A DNA stretch of 42,312 nucleotides from an uncultured Candidatus Berkelbacteria bacterium (GTDB taxonomy: Bacteria > Patescibacteriota > UBA1384 > XYA2-FULL-43-10 > CAINNR01): assembly GCA_903851235.1 (NCBI GenBank), contig CAINNR010000038.1, positions 1 through 42,312 of the forward strand. The letters are read 5' to 3'. Numbering within the stretch: the first letter of the stretch is position 1; the number at the start of each line of letters is the position of its first letter. The notes under the pieces were generated by a model, which saw nothing but the letters and a program-made list of their open reading frames with translations, was not told the DNA's origin and searched no databases. A program made the position numbers and the translations under genes. Positions 31,288-39,469 of the stretch are shown piece after piece.

Positions 31288-31953
31288 ATGTTAAAAGTGA
31301 TGAATCTAACAAAAAAATTTCAGTCGGGTGAGACGAAGGTTTTAGCGGTCAACAATGTTTCTTTTGAGCTGGGCGACGGAATTTTTGCTACAATCGTCGG
31401 AAAATCCGGTAGCGGCAAGTCGACATTACTGGCATTGTTGGGAGCGTTGGACAAATCAACTTCAGGTGAAATATTTGTTGGTGGAGAAAATATCAGTAAA
31501 ATGTCTGATAGAAAATTGATCAATTATCGCCGAAATAAAATCGGCTTTGTTTTTCAGAGTTATAACCTGGTACCTAATTTATCAGCTTTGGAAAATGTAA
31601 TTTTGCCAATGGAGTTTGCCGGCGTTTCAAAGTCGGAGCGAAAAAATCGGGCGATAAAACTCTTAAGGGAGGTTGGCATCGATGAAGCTAAATCGAAAAG
31701 ACTGCCGACAAAACTTTCCGGTGGCGAGCAACAGCGGGTGGCAATCGCCAGAGCGCTAGGGAACAAACCGAGTTTAATTCTGGCTGATGAACCAACCGGG
31801 AATCTCGACTCGACGACCGGTGACATTATTATCAAGCTGATGAAAAATTTGGCCAAAACTGAAAAAACCACAATTATTGCCGTTACCCACGATTCGACGA
31901 TGTCGGCCAAAGCCGACCAACATTTTACGATGAAAGATGGCAAACTATTATAA
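31288..31953 (+). CDS. MacB/LolD-type ABC transporter ATPase
   Basis: 221 residues. Walker [10 protein letters not shown] (38-46), Q-loop Q90, signature LSGGEQQR (143-150), Walker B LILADE (163-168), D-loop NLDS and H-loop H near 199 are intact, so it should be active. The partner of the permease immediately upstream, in the same operon. Confidence 0.96.
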   Translation: MLKVMNLTKKFQSGETKVLAVNNVSFELGDGIFATIVGKSGSGKSTLLALLGALDKSTSGEIFVGGENISKMSDRKLINYRRNKIGFVFQSYNLVPNLSALENVILPMEFAGVSKSERKNRAIKLLREVGIDEAKSKRLPTKLSGGEQQRVAIARALGNKPSLILADEPTGNLDSTTGDIIIKLMKNLAKTEKTTIIAVTHDSTMSAKADQHFTMKDGKLL

Positions 31954-32032
31954 ATCTAAATAATTTTTAACTTTTACTGATCAAAATCATCTGATACACT
32001 GTATAAGTAAGCGGAAACCATTAATTTAGCCA

Positions 32033-32701
32033 ATGCCGAAATTTTTTAGCACTAAATTTTTTAGACGAGCCAGCAACCTTTTGTTGATCATCGCTATTCT
32101 GGCCCTTTTGGCGCTGGCGATTTTCGTCCACTATCATAAAATTCTTGGACTTGATGTCTTTCTCTCCCGCGATTTACAATCCGAGGGAGATACTACCAGT
32201 CGTCAAACTTTGTTTTTTGATTTTTTCTACGCCGTCAGTTTCTTCGGAAAAACTTTTATTGCCGCGATTATGGTTTTTCTCGTCGCTTTTGGCTTTTGGT
32301 GCTTGAATTATTGGCGAGAATCAATTTTTTGCCTACTGTCAACTATTGCCGTTGCTGTTAACTCCGGTATCAAACTTTTGGTTGACCGACCGCGACCGAC
32401 CGATGGGATTGTCAGAGTGATTAATCGGCAAATGGACGCCAGCTTTCCCAGTGGCCACGTGGTTTTTTACACCGTGTTTTTCGGTTTTTTAATCGCCGCA
32501 ATGTTCTATACTAAAAAAATTCCTCGTTGGTTGCGAATAGCAATTATAGTAATTTCACTTTGTCTAATCATCTCTGTGTCATTTTCCCGGGTCTACCTCG
32601 GTGCTCACTGGACAACGGATGTCGTTGCCGGTTATCTTGAAGGTTTTATTCTCTTAACTATTTTGCTTCATTTCTACTTTTCTCGGATGCCGAAAGACTG
32701 A
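32033..32701 (+). CDS. PAP2-family membrane phosphatase
   Basis: 222 residues, about six membrane helices. The three phosphatase motifs are present: KLLVDRPRP (114-122), PSGH (139-142) and SRVYLGAHWTTD (185-196), with catalytic H142 and H192. Enzymes of this group dephosphorylate lipid phosphates such as phosphatidic acid or undecaprenyl pyrophosphate. No own clear promoter; a TATACACTG-like box lies ~40 bp upstream. Confidence 0.93.
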   Translation: MPKFFSTKFFRRASNLLLIIAILALLALAIFVHYHKILGLDVFLSRDLQSEGDTTSRQTLFFDFFYAVSFFGKTFIAAIMVFLVAFGFWCLNYWRESIFCLLSTIAVAVNSGIKLLVDRPRPTDGIVRVINRQMDASFPSGHVVFYTVFFGFLIAAMFYTKKIPRWLRIAIIVISLCLIISVSFSRVYLGAHWTTDVVAGYLEGFILLTILLHFYFSRMPKD

Positions 32702-32764
32702 TATTCTACTTTCATTTCTGGTCATAAAGTGTTATCATCAAGTAGTTATAAAAAAGGAAATATC

Positions 32765-33958
32765 ATGACAGAAAACAATAAAGAAAAAATTGCTGAGCTT
32801 TTGACTCGCGGAGTTGAAAAAATTTATCCGACAAAAGAAGTTTTGGACCTGCAACTAAATTCCGATAAAAAACTTCGAATATACTACGGAATCGATCCGA
32901 CCGGTAAATTGCATTTGGGTCATGCCGTTCAGCTGATAAAGTTGCGACAATTTCAAAATTTGGGGCATGAGATCATCGTTCTTTTTGGCGACTTCACCGC
33001 CAGAATTGGTGATCCGACCGACAAAACCGCGACTCGAAGAAAATTATCAAAAGAGCAGGTTGAGGCAAATTCGGAAAATTACAAATCAATCATCGGAAAA
33101 ATTCTCGAGATCGAAAAATCCAACTTTCGATTTGTAAGTAACAATGATTGGACCGATAAATTAACCCCAGAGGATTTACTTGAGTTGGCATCGAATTTTA
33201 CCGTTTCACAACTTCTGGAGCGGGACATGTTTCAGGAAAGAATAAAATCCGGTAAAGAAATTTATTTGCATGAATTTTTATACCCGATTTTTCAAGCCAA
33301 CGACGCAGTTGTACTGGATGTCGATATGCAGATCGGCGGCAATGACCAAACCTTTAATATGTTGGCCGGACGAACGCTGATGAAAAAATTGAAAAACAAG
33401 GAAAAATTTGTTTTGACAACAAAAATGCTGGTTGATAATTCCGGCAAAAAAATGGGTAAAACCGACGGTAATATTATTCCTCTCGATGCCGAGCCAAACG
33501 AAATTTTTGGCGCGGTCATGTCTTGGCCGGATGAATTAATTTTAGTCGCTTTCGAACTTTTAACCGATTTACCAATGGAGGAAATTGAAAAGATTAGAAT
33601 TGATATGCCGGAGAAATTAAATCCCAGAGATGCAAAAATTCAGCTGGCAAAAAAGATTGTAAAATTATTCTATGGCGAAAACGAAGCGCAGGAGGCGGAG
33701 AAATACTTCGTTGACACTTTTTCAAAGGGTGAAATTCCAACAGATATTGAAGAGGTCAAATTGGAAACCGGTCAATCGCTCATGCAAAAATTGGTGGCAA
33801 AAAATATCGTATCATCGGGAACCGAATGGCGCCGACTGGTTGAAGCTGGCGCAGTAAAAACTTCGGCTGGTGTTAAAGTCGATGACATTAATTTCAGCCC
33901 AACAGAAACAACCGTTCTAAAAATCGGCAGAAAAACCTTTGTGAAAATAGTACTATAA
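32765..33958 (+). CDS. tyrS: Tyrosyl-tRNA synthetase
   Basis: 397 residues from ATG 32765 (AAAAAGGAAATATC upstream; an upstream ATG at 32729 lacks a ribosome site). Class I motifs: HLGHA (50-54) as the HIGH variant and KMGKT (about 225) as the KMSKS variant, with the YGIDPTG Tyr-binding region before HIGH. C-terminal S4 RNA-binding domain from about 335. Charges tRNA-Tyr in the cytoplasm. Its end overlaps the convergent 2H gene by 6 bp. Confidence 0.97.
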   Translation: MTENNKEKIAELLTRGVEKIYPTKEVLDLQLNSDKKLRIYYGIDPTGKLHLGHAVQLIKLRQFQNLGHEIIVLFGDFTARIGDPTDKTATRRKLSKEQVEANSENYKSIIGKILEIEKSNFRFVSNNDWTDKLTPEDLLELASNFTVSQLLERDMFQERIKSGKEIYLHEFLYPIFQANDAVVLDVDMQIGGNDQTFNMLAGRTLMKKLKNKEKFVLTTKMLVDNSGKKMGKTDGNIIPLDAEPNEIFGAVMSWPDELILVAFELLTDLPMEEIEKIRIDMPEKLNPRDAKIQLAKKIVKLFYGENEAQEAEKYFVDTFSKGEIPTDIEEVKLETGQSLMQKLVAKNIVSSGTEWRRLVEAGAVKTSAGVKVDDINFSPTETTVLKIGRKTFVKIVL

Positions 33959-34561
33959 AATTTTTTTCAGTTTGAATCTTGCGATCTCGTCATTACAGGT
34001 CCCGGACTCTCCGCCGTAGTAGAGACCGATTTCTCGAACAGTAAATGACAGATCCGGTAGCATTATTTTTTTTAGGTCGACGATCTTATTTTCAGAAAAT
34101 TTCGTCAGAGTCAGATGTGGATTATATAACTTTCCGCTCATACGGTAACCGTATTTCTTGACATTTTTTATTTCTTCAGGCGTATATGTTTCGATTCGAT
34201 TCAAATCCTTTTGACGTATTAAATTTTCTCTCAGAGGGTTTAATTGCTCGACAATCATATCTTGAAAATCGGAAATATTTTTGTCAAGCAGATAAGTTGC
34301 ATAAACATAGCCCCTCTTGCCATCAGGTTTTTGAGCAGCTATTAATTTAAATACCTTATAACTTCGGAGGTATTTTTTTAAACTGCTTTTAATTTTTGTC
34401 AGATTTTTTTCCGGGAATTCTGTCATATAAAGTGTAATGTGAGGAAAGAAATTTTTACAATCCAGAACAAAATCACCTCGAAGTTTTTTGCTGGCTTCGA
34501 TTGCCGAATCCAAAATATTTTTTGGCGGACAAATTGCGATAATAAGGGTTTTTGATTTCAT
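33953..34561 (-). CDS. 2H phosphoesterase superfamily protein
   Basis: 202 residues with two HxT/S motifs: FPHITLYM (H41, T43) and NPHLTLTKF (H149, T151), the paired catalytic motifs of 2'-5' RNA ligase/cyclic phosphodiesterase-like proteins. The substrate could be a tRNA-derived or cyclic phosphate, unknown here. ATG 34561 is 9 bp from tRNA-Arg(CCT) on the same strand, so it may be expressed downstream of that tRNA. Confidence 0.85.
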   Translation of the reverse strand: MKSKTLIIAICPPKNILDSAIEASKKLRGDFVLDCKNFFPHITLYMTEFPEKNLTKIKSSLKKYLRSYKVFKLIAAQKPDGKRGYVYATYLLDKNISDFQDMIVEQLNPLRENLIRQKDLNRIETYTPEEIKNVKKYGYRMSGKLYNPHLTLTKFSENKIVDLKKIMLPDLSFTVREIGLYYGGESGTCNDEIARFKLKKIL

Positions 34562-34569
34562 CGGTTTTT

Positions 34570-34644
34570 TGGTACCCTCGACAGGAGTCGGACCTGTATC
34601 TAGGGCTTAGGAGTCCCTTGTTCTATCCGTTGAACTACGAGGGC
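34570..34644 (-). tRNA. tRNA-Arg (anticodon CCT), atypical T loop
   Basis: Acceptor GCCCTCG/CGAGGGT, loop CTCCTAA giving CCT, encoded CCA. The T loop reads TCCGACT instead of TTCGACT, so position 55 (normally pseudouridine) is C. The anticodon stem has an A-G pair at its loop end. Confidence 0.9.
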
Positions 34645-35019
34645 TTATTAAATTGGTCCAGAGGGGCACAGCAGATTTAAACTAACCCGACGCTTACTAT
34701 TTAACCATATTTTGCTAGTAAATTCAATACCGAAGTCGATAAATTGCTATCAGTTAAAATCTCTTGCAACTTCCAACAGACGCTAGCGATACTCCAAAGA
34801 TTGATTTTTTTTCGACGCAAATCTGGTTTGCTTGACCGATATGGAAAAATAGAACTTGAAATATAAAATCTCAGCCTGAGTTTTGGATTTTGCTTTGTTA
34901 TCTTGACACTCGTTTGTAATCATGCTAATATTAGCTGTTCAGATTCAAAGACGAGTTTTGGACAAACCACAGAACTACAAACGGCTCGTTAATGATCGAG
35001 CACAAAGGAGAGAGGGATA
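34645..35019. other. Intergenic region with a consensus promoter for the CPBP gene
   Basis: No gene seen in ~375 bp. It holds TTGACA-17-TAATAT at 34903-34931 for the downstream gene; the rest is unremarkable AT-rich DNA. Confidence 0.5.
34903..34931 (+). promoter_or_regulatory. Promoter of the CPBP-type protease
   Basis: TTGACA, 17 bp, TAATAT. Confidence 0.75.
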
Positions 35020-36204
35020 GTGGAAGGTAAGAAGACGCTTGGTGTTTTTTCTGCGATTGGCACGTTTGTCTTACTGGCGCTGATTGCCTGGAAGGCGGGA
35101 GTTTTCGGCATGGTCATCGGCGAGTTGGTCTTGTTCATCTCAGGAGGATTCCGCGAAATCGCAGTTAACCACACGAGCTTCCTGATGATGTTTCCGGTCA
35201 TCCTCGCCGTGGTAGTCATCGAACTTCCGTGTTGTATCGGCGCAGCAGTTCTACAAGCGAAGATACTCGGCAAAAGCGGTAAGCACGCACTCGTCGATTT
35301 CTTCGACAAGATGGTCGAAGGTAACCACTTCTTCTCATTCTTCGTGATGGTCATCATCGAAGAGCTGTTTGCGCGTTGGTTCTTCCTCGGGTTGCTGACA
35401 AAGATTCCATTTTTGTCCGGTGTAGTCGCATTCTACACACTGTTCCTGATCGGGAATGGTATCTGGGCGTTGATTCACCTGGACAACTTTGAGGAAGAGA
35501 AAGACCGCAAAACGCTTCGTGTGTTGCCGCAGTTCGTCGCCGGTCTTTTCTTCACATATGTCTTTGTGAAGTATGGCTTGCTGGCGGTAGTTCTTGCACA
35601 CTTTGCGTCAAACGCGGTACTGTTTGCGACGCACAAGGTTCAGCGAGTCAACTTGGTTGACGGTATCATCGTTGGCTATGCCGCTTTGTGTGCTGTCGTC
35701 TGCTATCTGCTGATGCATAAGCCACTTGCGGATATCCTCCCATGGTTTTCCGATAACCCGGTGTTTCGTCTGCAAGGCTGGGAATTCTGGGACTATGTAT
35801 TGTTCTCAGTGTTCCTCTCCGCCAGCTTCGTTATCGTTTTCGGTGTCTTGTTGTATGATCAAGGCGATGCAGGGAAGAAGGAATCAGACGAATCACCGGG
35901 AATCATCAGACTCATCATCGTAATACCATTTGTTATCGGGTTGCTCTACGGAACATACGCTCTTCTGGGGCTGTTCATCGCGAGCGTGCCGTATCGGGTG
36001 CTTGTCCTGGCTATTCTCTTCACCTTTATCCAAAAAGGTATGAGTGGAAGCGCTGTGGCGCGGACATTCTGGGTCGGTCTACCCGATATCTATATCTCTA
36101 TGTGTATCTTGCAGGCGCTCGGCTTTTGGCCAGCAATAGCATGGATTGCGCTAGATACTATAGTTCAAGCGCCAAGAATTATACTGAACAGAATCAACGA
36201 CTAA
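35020..36204 (+). CDS. CPBP-family intramembrane metalloprotease
   Basis: 394 residues, about ten membrane helices. The Rce1/CPBP motifs are complete: IIEELFARW (E114, E115, R119), WALIH (H153) and LAHFASN (H194, N198). Such enzymes cleave membrane or prenylated proteins, or protect bacteriocin producers. GTG start with AAAGGAGAGAGGGATA. The C-terminal third (~220-394) is extra membrane sequence beyond the usual ~250-residue CPBP. Higher G+C than the flanks, with own promoter and terminator. Part of the single-gene-unit class. Confidence 0.85.
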   Translation: MEGKKTLGVFSAIGTFVLLALIAWKAGVFGMVIGELVLFISGGFREIAVNHTSFLMMFPVILAVVVIELPCCIGAAVLQAKILGKSGKHALVDFFDKMVEGNHFFSFFVMVIIEELFARWFFLGLLTKIPFLSGVVAFYTLFLIGNGIWALIHLDNFEEEKDRKTLRVLPQFVAGLFFTYVFVKYGLLAVVLAHFASNAVLFATHKVQRVNLVDGIIVGYAALCAVVCYLLMHKPLADILPWFSDNPVFRLQGWEFWDYVLFSVFLSASFVIVFGVLLYDQGDAGKKESDESPGIIRLIIVIPFVIGLLYGTYALLGLFIASVPYRVLVLAILFTFIQKGMSGSAVARTFWVGLPDIYISMCILQALGFWPAIAWIALDTIVQAPRIILNRIND

Positions 36205-36210
36205 TACCCG

Positions 36211-36246
36211 GGGCTTTGCGGTAAAAACTGCTTAGCCCTTTTTTTT
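36211..36246 (+). terminator. Terminator of the CPBP-type protease
   Basis: GGGCT…AGCCC hairpin with inner GC pairs, then eight T. Confidence 0.85.
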
Positions 36247-36342
36247 AAATAAATTCGTTAACATCAGCCGGACTTTTAGCTAGCTTGGAGGCAAGTTACT
36301 ATCGCGACTCGACAATTTTAGTCTTTAATTTAGATGATTATT

Positions 36343-36369
36343 ATTCATATATACTTCGTATATATGAAT
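36343..36369. repeat. Perfect 12-bp inverted repeat
   Basis: ATTCATATATAC-TTC-GTATATATGAAT in an otherwise featureless spacer downstream of the minus-strand tRNA-Pro(CGG). Confidence 0.8.
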
Positions 36370-36510
36370 GTACGATTATCTACCAAATCAGCTGAATATT
36401 TCTGCTCTGTCTACTGTCTCGATTCAGTTTTCGGATTCGATATTTTTTATTTGAACAACTTTTCAACTCAAAAACAGCATACTCTATCAAGAAAAATATG
36501 CTGTCCTTTC

Positions 36511-36587
36511 TGGTCGGGGTGACTGGATTTGAACCAGCGACCTCATCGTCCCGAACGATGCGCGCTACCAGGCTGCGCTACACCCCG
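36511..36587 (-). tRNA. tRNA-Pro (anticodon CGG)
   Basis: Acceptor CGGGGTG/CACCCCG, anticodon stem CATCG/CGATG with loop TTCGGGA giving CGG, T arm GCTGG TTCAAAT CCAGT, encoded CCA. Confidence 0.96.
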
Positions 36588-36666
36588 AAATTTTACGAAC
36601 AGCTTTATTATAGCTGATAATTGTGTTAAAATCCAGAGAGATAATATAATTTTGCAAGGAGGCATG

Positions 36667-37677
36667 ATGCCGGAAAAAGTAAAGTTTGAAATTTCGACCT
36701 GGACAGTAGTAAAAGTGATATTGGTGATTTTGGGGTTTTATTTTTTGTTTTTGGTTAGAGACATCGTCGCGCTGTTTTTTATAGTTTTGATTTTGACCGC
36801 GACATTTTTACCGGTGGTTAATACCTGGCAAAAATATGTCGGTCGAGTGGTTGCAATTATTGGGCTTTTTCTAATACTGGCAGCGGTAATTTTTGGTGTC
36901 GTATATATCATTATTCCGCCGCTTGTGGCTCAAACTTCGCTCTTGGTTCAGGGTATTCCGGAATATTTAAATCACTTGAATTTTGTCAGTTTGAAATCGC
37001 ATATACCAAATATTCAAAGTACACTTGACAATCTGGCATCTAACTTAGGGACGGTAACATCCAACCTGTTTTCCTTTACTGCCGGTGTTATCTCAGTAAT
37101 CTTTGCCGTCTTGATGGTTTTAATTTTAACTCTCTATTTTCTCATCAGCGAGCAGGATATTAAAAAGTTTGTATCATCACTTTTTGCCGAAAATCGTCGT
37201 GATGACGCAATTTTTGTCATCAATAAAATTATGGCTAAAGTCGGTTCATGGTTTCGCGGACAGATGCTTTTGGGTCTGACGGTTTTTGTTTTAGATTTTA
37301 TCGGTCTTTCAATTTTGCAAGTCCCATATGCATTAATTCTCGCGGTCATCTCCGGACTCTTGGAGCTTATCCCAACAATCGGTCCGATAGTTGCCGGCAC
37401 TACTTCCGCTTTGATCGCACTGACAATCTCACCCTGGATGGCACTGTTCGTCATTATTCTTTATCTGATCGTCTCGCTTCTGGAAAACGCTTTTCTGATA
37501 CCGAAAATTATGCAAAAAGCGATCGGAATCTCTCCAATCATTATCTTACTTGCACTTTTAGTCGGGGTAAAATTAATGGGAATTGTCGGTGCAGTTCTTT
37601 CGATACCGTTGGCGGCCTCACTTTCAGTCATCGTCATTGAATGGCCGACGATAACCAAAATATTCTCCAAAGAGTAA
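36667..37677 (+). CDS. AI-2E/PerM-family permease
   Basis: 336 residues. The start is one of two adjacent ATGs; the second gives 4 nt spacing to AAGGAGG, the first only 1. About eight membrane helices, with the family motif SGLLELIPTIGPIVAG (about 240-255) and the GISPIIILLALLVG and GAVLSIPLAA C-terminal region. Members (PF01594) export small molecules or Na+/H+-linked substrates; the autoinducer role is proven only in a few. Its TAA overlaps the smpB ATG. Confidence 0.93.
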   Translation: MPEKVKFEISTWTVVKVILVILGFYFLFLVRDIVALFFIVLILTATFLPVVNTWQKYVGRVVAIIGLFLILAAVIFGVVYIIIPPLVAQTSLLVQGIPEYLNHLNFVSLKSHIPNIQSTLDNLASNLGTVTSNLFSFTAGVISVIFAVLMVLILTLYFLISEQDIKKFVSSLFAENRRDDAIFVINKIMAKVGSWFRGQMLLGLTVFVLDFIGLSILQVPYALILAVISGLLELIPTIGPIVAGTTSALIALTISPWMALFVIILYLIVSLLENAFLIPKIMQKAIGISPIIILLALLVGVKLMGIVGAVLSIPLAASLSVIVIEWPTITKIFSKE

Positions 37678-38117
37678 TGGCGAAAAAAATTCGAAAATCA
37701 AAAAATCTGGTTAATAAGAAAGCTCGCTTCGAATATACTTTTGTTGAAAATCTGGAAGCCGGGATTGTTTTGACCGGCGAAGAGATCAAAGCTGTCAGAG
37801 CGAATAAACTACAACTCACCGGGTCTCATGTAAGGATTATCGCTGGCGAAGTTTACTGGATCGGTGGCATTATTTCCGTTGCCACCGGTGATCAACAGCG
37901 AAGTCGAAAACTGCTGTTGCATCAAGCGGAAATTGAAAAACTGGTCGGCAAGTCGGAAGAAAAAGGTTTGACAATTGTGCCGACGAAAATTTATTTAAAA
38001 CACGGCCGGGCGAAACTTGATATTGCCCTTGCCCGCGGTAAAAAACTTCACGACAAACGGGAGGTGATGAAACAACGAGATTTAGAACGGGAATCGGCAA
38101 GAAATATAAAACATTAA
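37677..38117 (+). CDS. smpB: SmpB, tmRNA-binding protein
   Basis: 146 residues from ATG 37677, overlapping the permease stop (TAATG). NKKARFEYTFVENLEAGIVL at the N-terminus, TGEEIKAVRA, LTIVPTKIYLKHGRAKLDIA and the KLHDKREVMKQRD tail are diagnostic. SmpB brings tmRNA to stalled ribosomes; the tmRNA gene itself is not in this window. Confidence 0.97.
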   Translation: MAKKIRKSKNLVNKKARFEYTFVENLEAGIVLTGEEIKAVRANKLQLTGSHVRIIAGEVYWIGGIISVATGDQQRSRKLLLHQAEIEKLVGKSEEKGLTIVPTKIYLKHGRAKLDIALARGKKLHDKREVMKQRDLERESARNIKH

Positions 38118-38120
38118 ATA

Positions 38121-38717
38121 TTATTTTTTATCTTTTATATTGCTAAATTCGCAGCCGCAATAATTTTGGCGGTAGAGATTCAGCTCCTTTGAGATTTTTG
38201 CCGCTTTTTTAGCGCCTTCAAACTTTTTGAAATCGGCAATAAAATACTTGAGTGAATTTCCCTTTGTATGGGAATAGCTGGCGTCAATTTTCTTTCCGAT
38301 TTTGTTTATCAATTCGGCGTCTTTGTGTGTTGAGACCGAGAGTGTGGTGCCGAAAAAGCTATATTCGTTTTTATGGTGATCGTTTATTTGGGCGGCAACA
38401 GTTGCCACGGCTTCCAATCTCATTCGGTAGCAGACTTCGCAACGTTTACCGCGTTCCGGCTCATTTTCCAATCCGTCAACCAAACTTAGCCAGTAGGCGT
38501 GTTCTTCAGACCAATCGTAATCGCCAACCAAAATTTTAACATTTTGCGAATCACAAAAGTTTAAGAGTTCGTTTAGCCGACGATCATGTTCAACTTTGGG
38601 AAAAATGTTCGGATTATACCAAAAAAGTGTCACTGCTAGGTCGTCATTTTTTAATTGATCCAATACGCCGGCAGCGCAAACGGCGCAACAGGCATGGAGT
38701 AAAATTTTTTGTTTCAT
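38121..38717 (-). CDS. queH: Epoxyqueuosine reductase QueH
   Basis: 198 residues. LHACCAVCAAGV (C10, C11, C14), RGKRCEVCYRMRL in the middle and NYCGCEFS at the end form the conserved Cys set of QueH (DUF208), which binds a [4Fe-4S] cluster plus iron and reduces epoxyqueuosine to queuosine in tRNA. No other queuosine gene is in the window. Convergent with smpB, 3 bp between stops. Confidence 0.95.
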   Translation of the reverse strand: MKQKILLHACCAVCAAGVLDQLKNDDLAVTLFWYNPNIFPKVEHDRRLNELLNFCDSQNVKILVGDYDWSEEHAYWLSLVDGLENEPERGKRCEVCYRMRLEAVATVAAQINDHHKNEYSFFGTTLSVSTHKDAELINKIGKKIDASYSHTKGNSLKYFIADFKKFEGAKKAAKISKELNLYRQNYCGCEFSNIKDKK

Positions 38718-38825
38718 AAAAAAAGAATATCTGATTCTAACTAAAATGTCGAGGGTCTAGTGTTTTATATACCAATGCCTAGAGCTATTCAAGAGCGATG
38801 TTCTCTTTTACAGCTGCAAAAATAA

Positions 38826-38853
38826 TAAAAAAAATCGCAGCATATGCTACGAT
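38826..38853 (-). terminator. Terminator of the 141-residue orphan
   Basis: Minus-strand ATCGTAGCATATGCTGCGAT followed by T run. Confidence 0.8.
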
Positions 38854-39272
38854 AGGGAGTTTAACTTTTCCAAACAGTCATTGACCGCTTCCTGATAATC
38901 TCCACCAACTCCAGAGGCATCTGGTTTTTTGCTTTCCAGAGAAAGAAACATAAGGATAGTTGCTTTTCCGAAAATATTTTTGAAGAAAGAACCAAACCGT
39001 ATGCCTTTCTCTCGGGCAACCGACTCAAGCCGATCCAATAGTTCCGACTTGGCTTCGGCTTCCGGCCAAAGATCCGCAGACAATGCGGCTCTAACGCCTT
39101 CACTAAGAGATGTTGCCCTAAACTTGACCCCGTTCCGTATACTTTTGAAGCCATCATCCATTTCGTTTCGTCCCCAAACTTCAAGTTCACCGGCAGGGGA
39201 GATACTGAATCTGGGCCCGACCAGAGTATGTATGCCATCAACTCTCTTGCCGAGAAATTCCAAGAGCGTCAT
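38847..39272 (-). CDS. Orphan protein in its own transcription unit
   Basis: 141 residues from ATG 39272, selected for AAGCGGAGGTGCAAA directly before it. No family recognised. Beta-rich N-terminus (VGPRFSISPAGELEVWG), helical middle with EAEAKSELLDRLESVAREK, then a short hydrophobic stretch (ATILMFLSLESK). Promoter TTTACA-17-TAAGAT (39305-39333). The stop codon abuts the terminator stem. Confidence 0.65.
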   Translation of the reverse strand: MTLLEFLGKRVDGIHTLVGPRFSISPAGELEVWGRNEMDDGFKSIRNGVKFRATSLSEGVRAALSADLWPEAEAKSELLDRLESVAREKGIRFGSFFKNIFGKATILMFLSLESKKPDASGVGGDYQEAVNDCLEKLNSLS

Positions 39273-39304
39273 TTTGCACCTCCGCTTGGGGTATCGCTGG
39301 TGAG

Positions 39305-39333
39305 ATCTTATCATAGAAGGAAGTATTTGTAAA
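39305..39333 (-). promoter_or_regulatory. Promoter of the 141-residue orphan
   Basis: TTTACA, 17 bp, TAAGAT on the minus strand. Confidence 0.6.
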
Positions 39334-39417
39334 GTGTTCGCACTGGCAGAGTGCGTAAGTAATAACTTTTGTTGTTTTCTTAATTTTCGAGAAAAATTTT
39401 ATCATCACTGTCAGGTA

Positions 39418-39448
39418 TTAAAAAAGCTCCCAGAAAATGGCTGAGAGC
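39418..39448 (-). terminator. Terminator of the exported propeller-like protein
   Basis: Minus-strand GCTCTCAG-CCATTTT-CTGGGAGC followed by six T. Confidence 0.8.
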
Positions 39449-39469
39449 CGGTGCTTAGTTTGTCGTCGT

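Noticed and set aside
36529-36663. N-terminal extension of the AI-2E-type permease
   Set aside because: The extension is antisense tRNA-Pro sequence; the ribosome site at 36658-36663 places the start at 36664/36667.
37677-38120. tmRNA (ssrA) gene next to smpB
   Set aside because: No tRNA-Ala-like ends or tag frame visible near smpB or elsewhere in the window.
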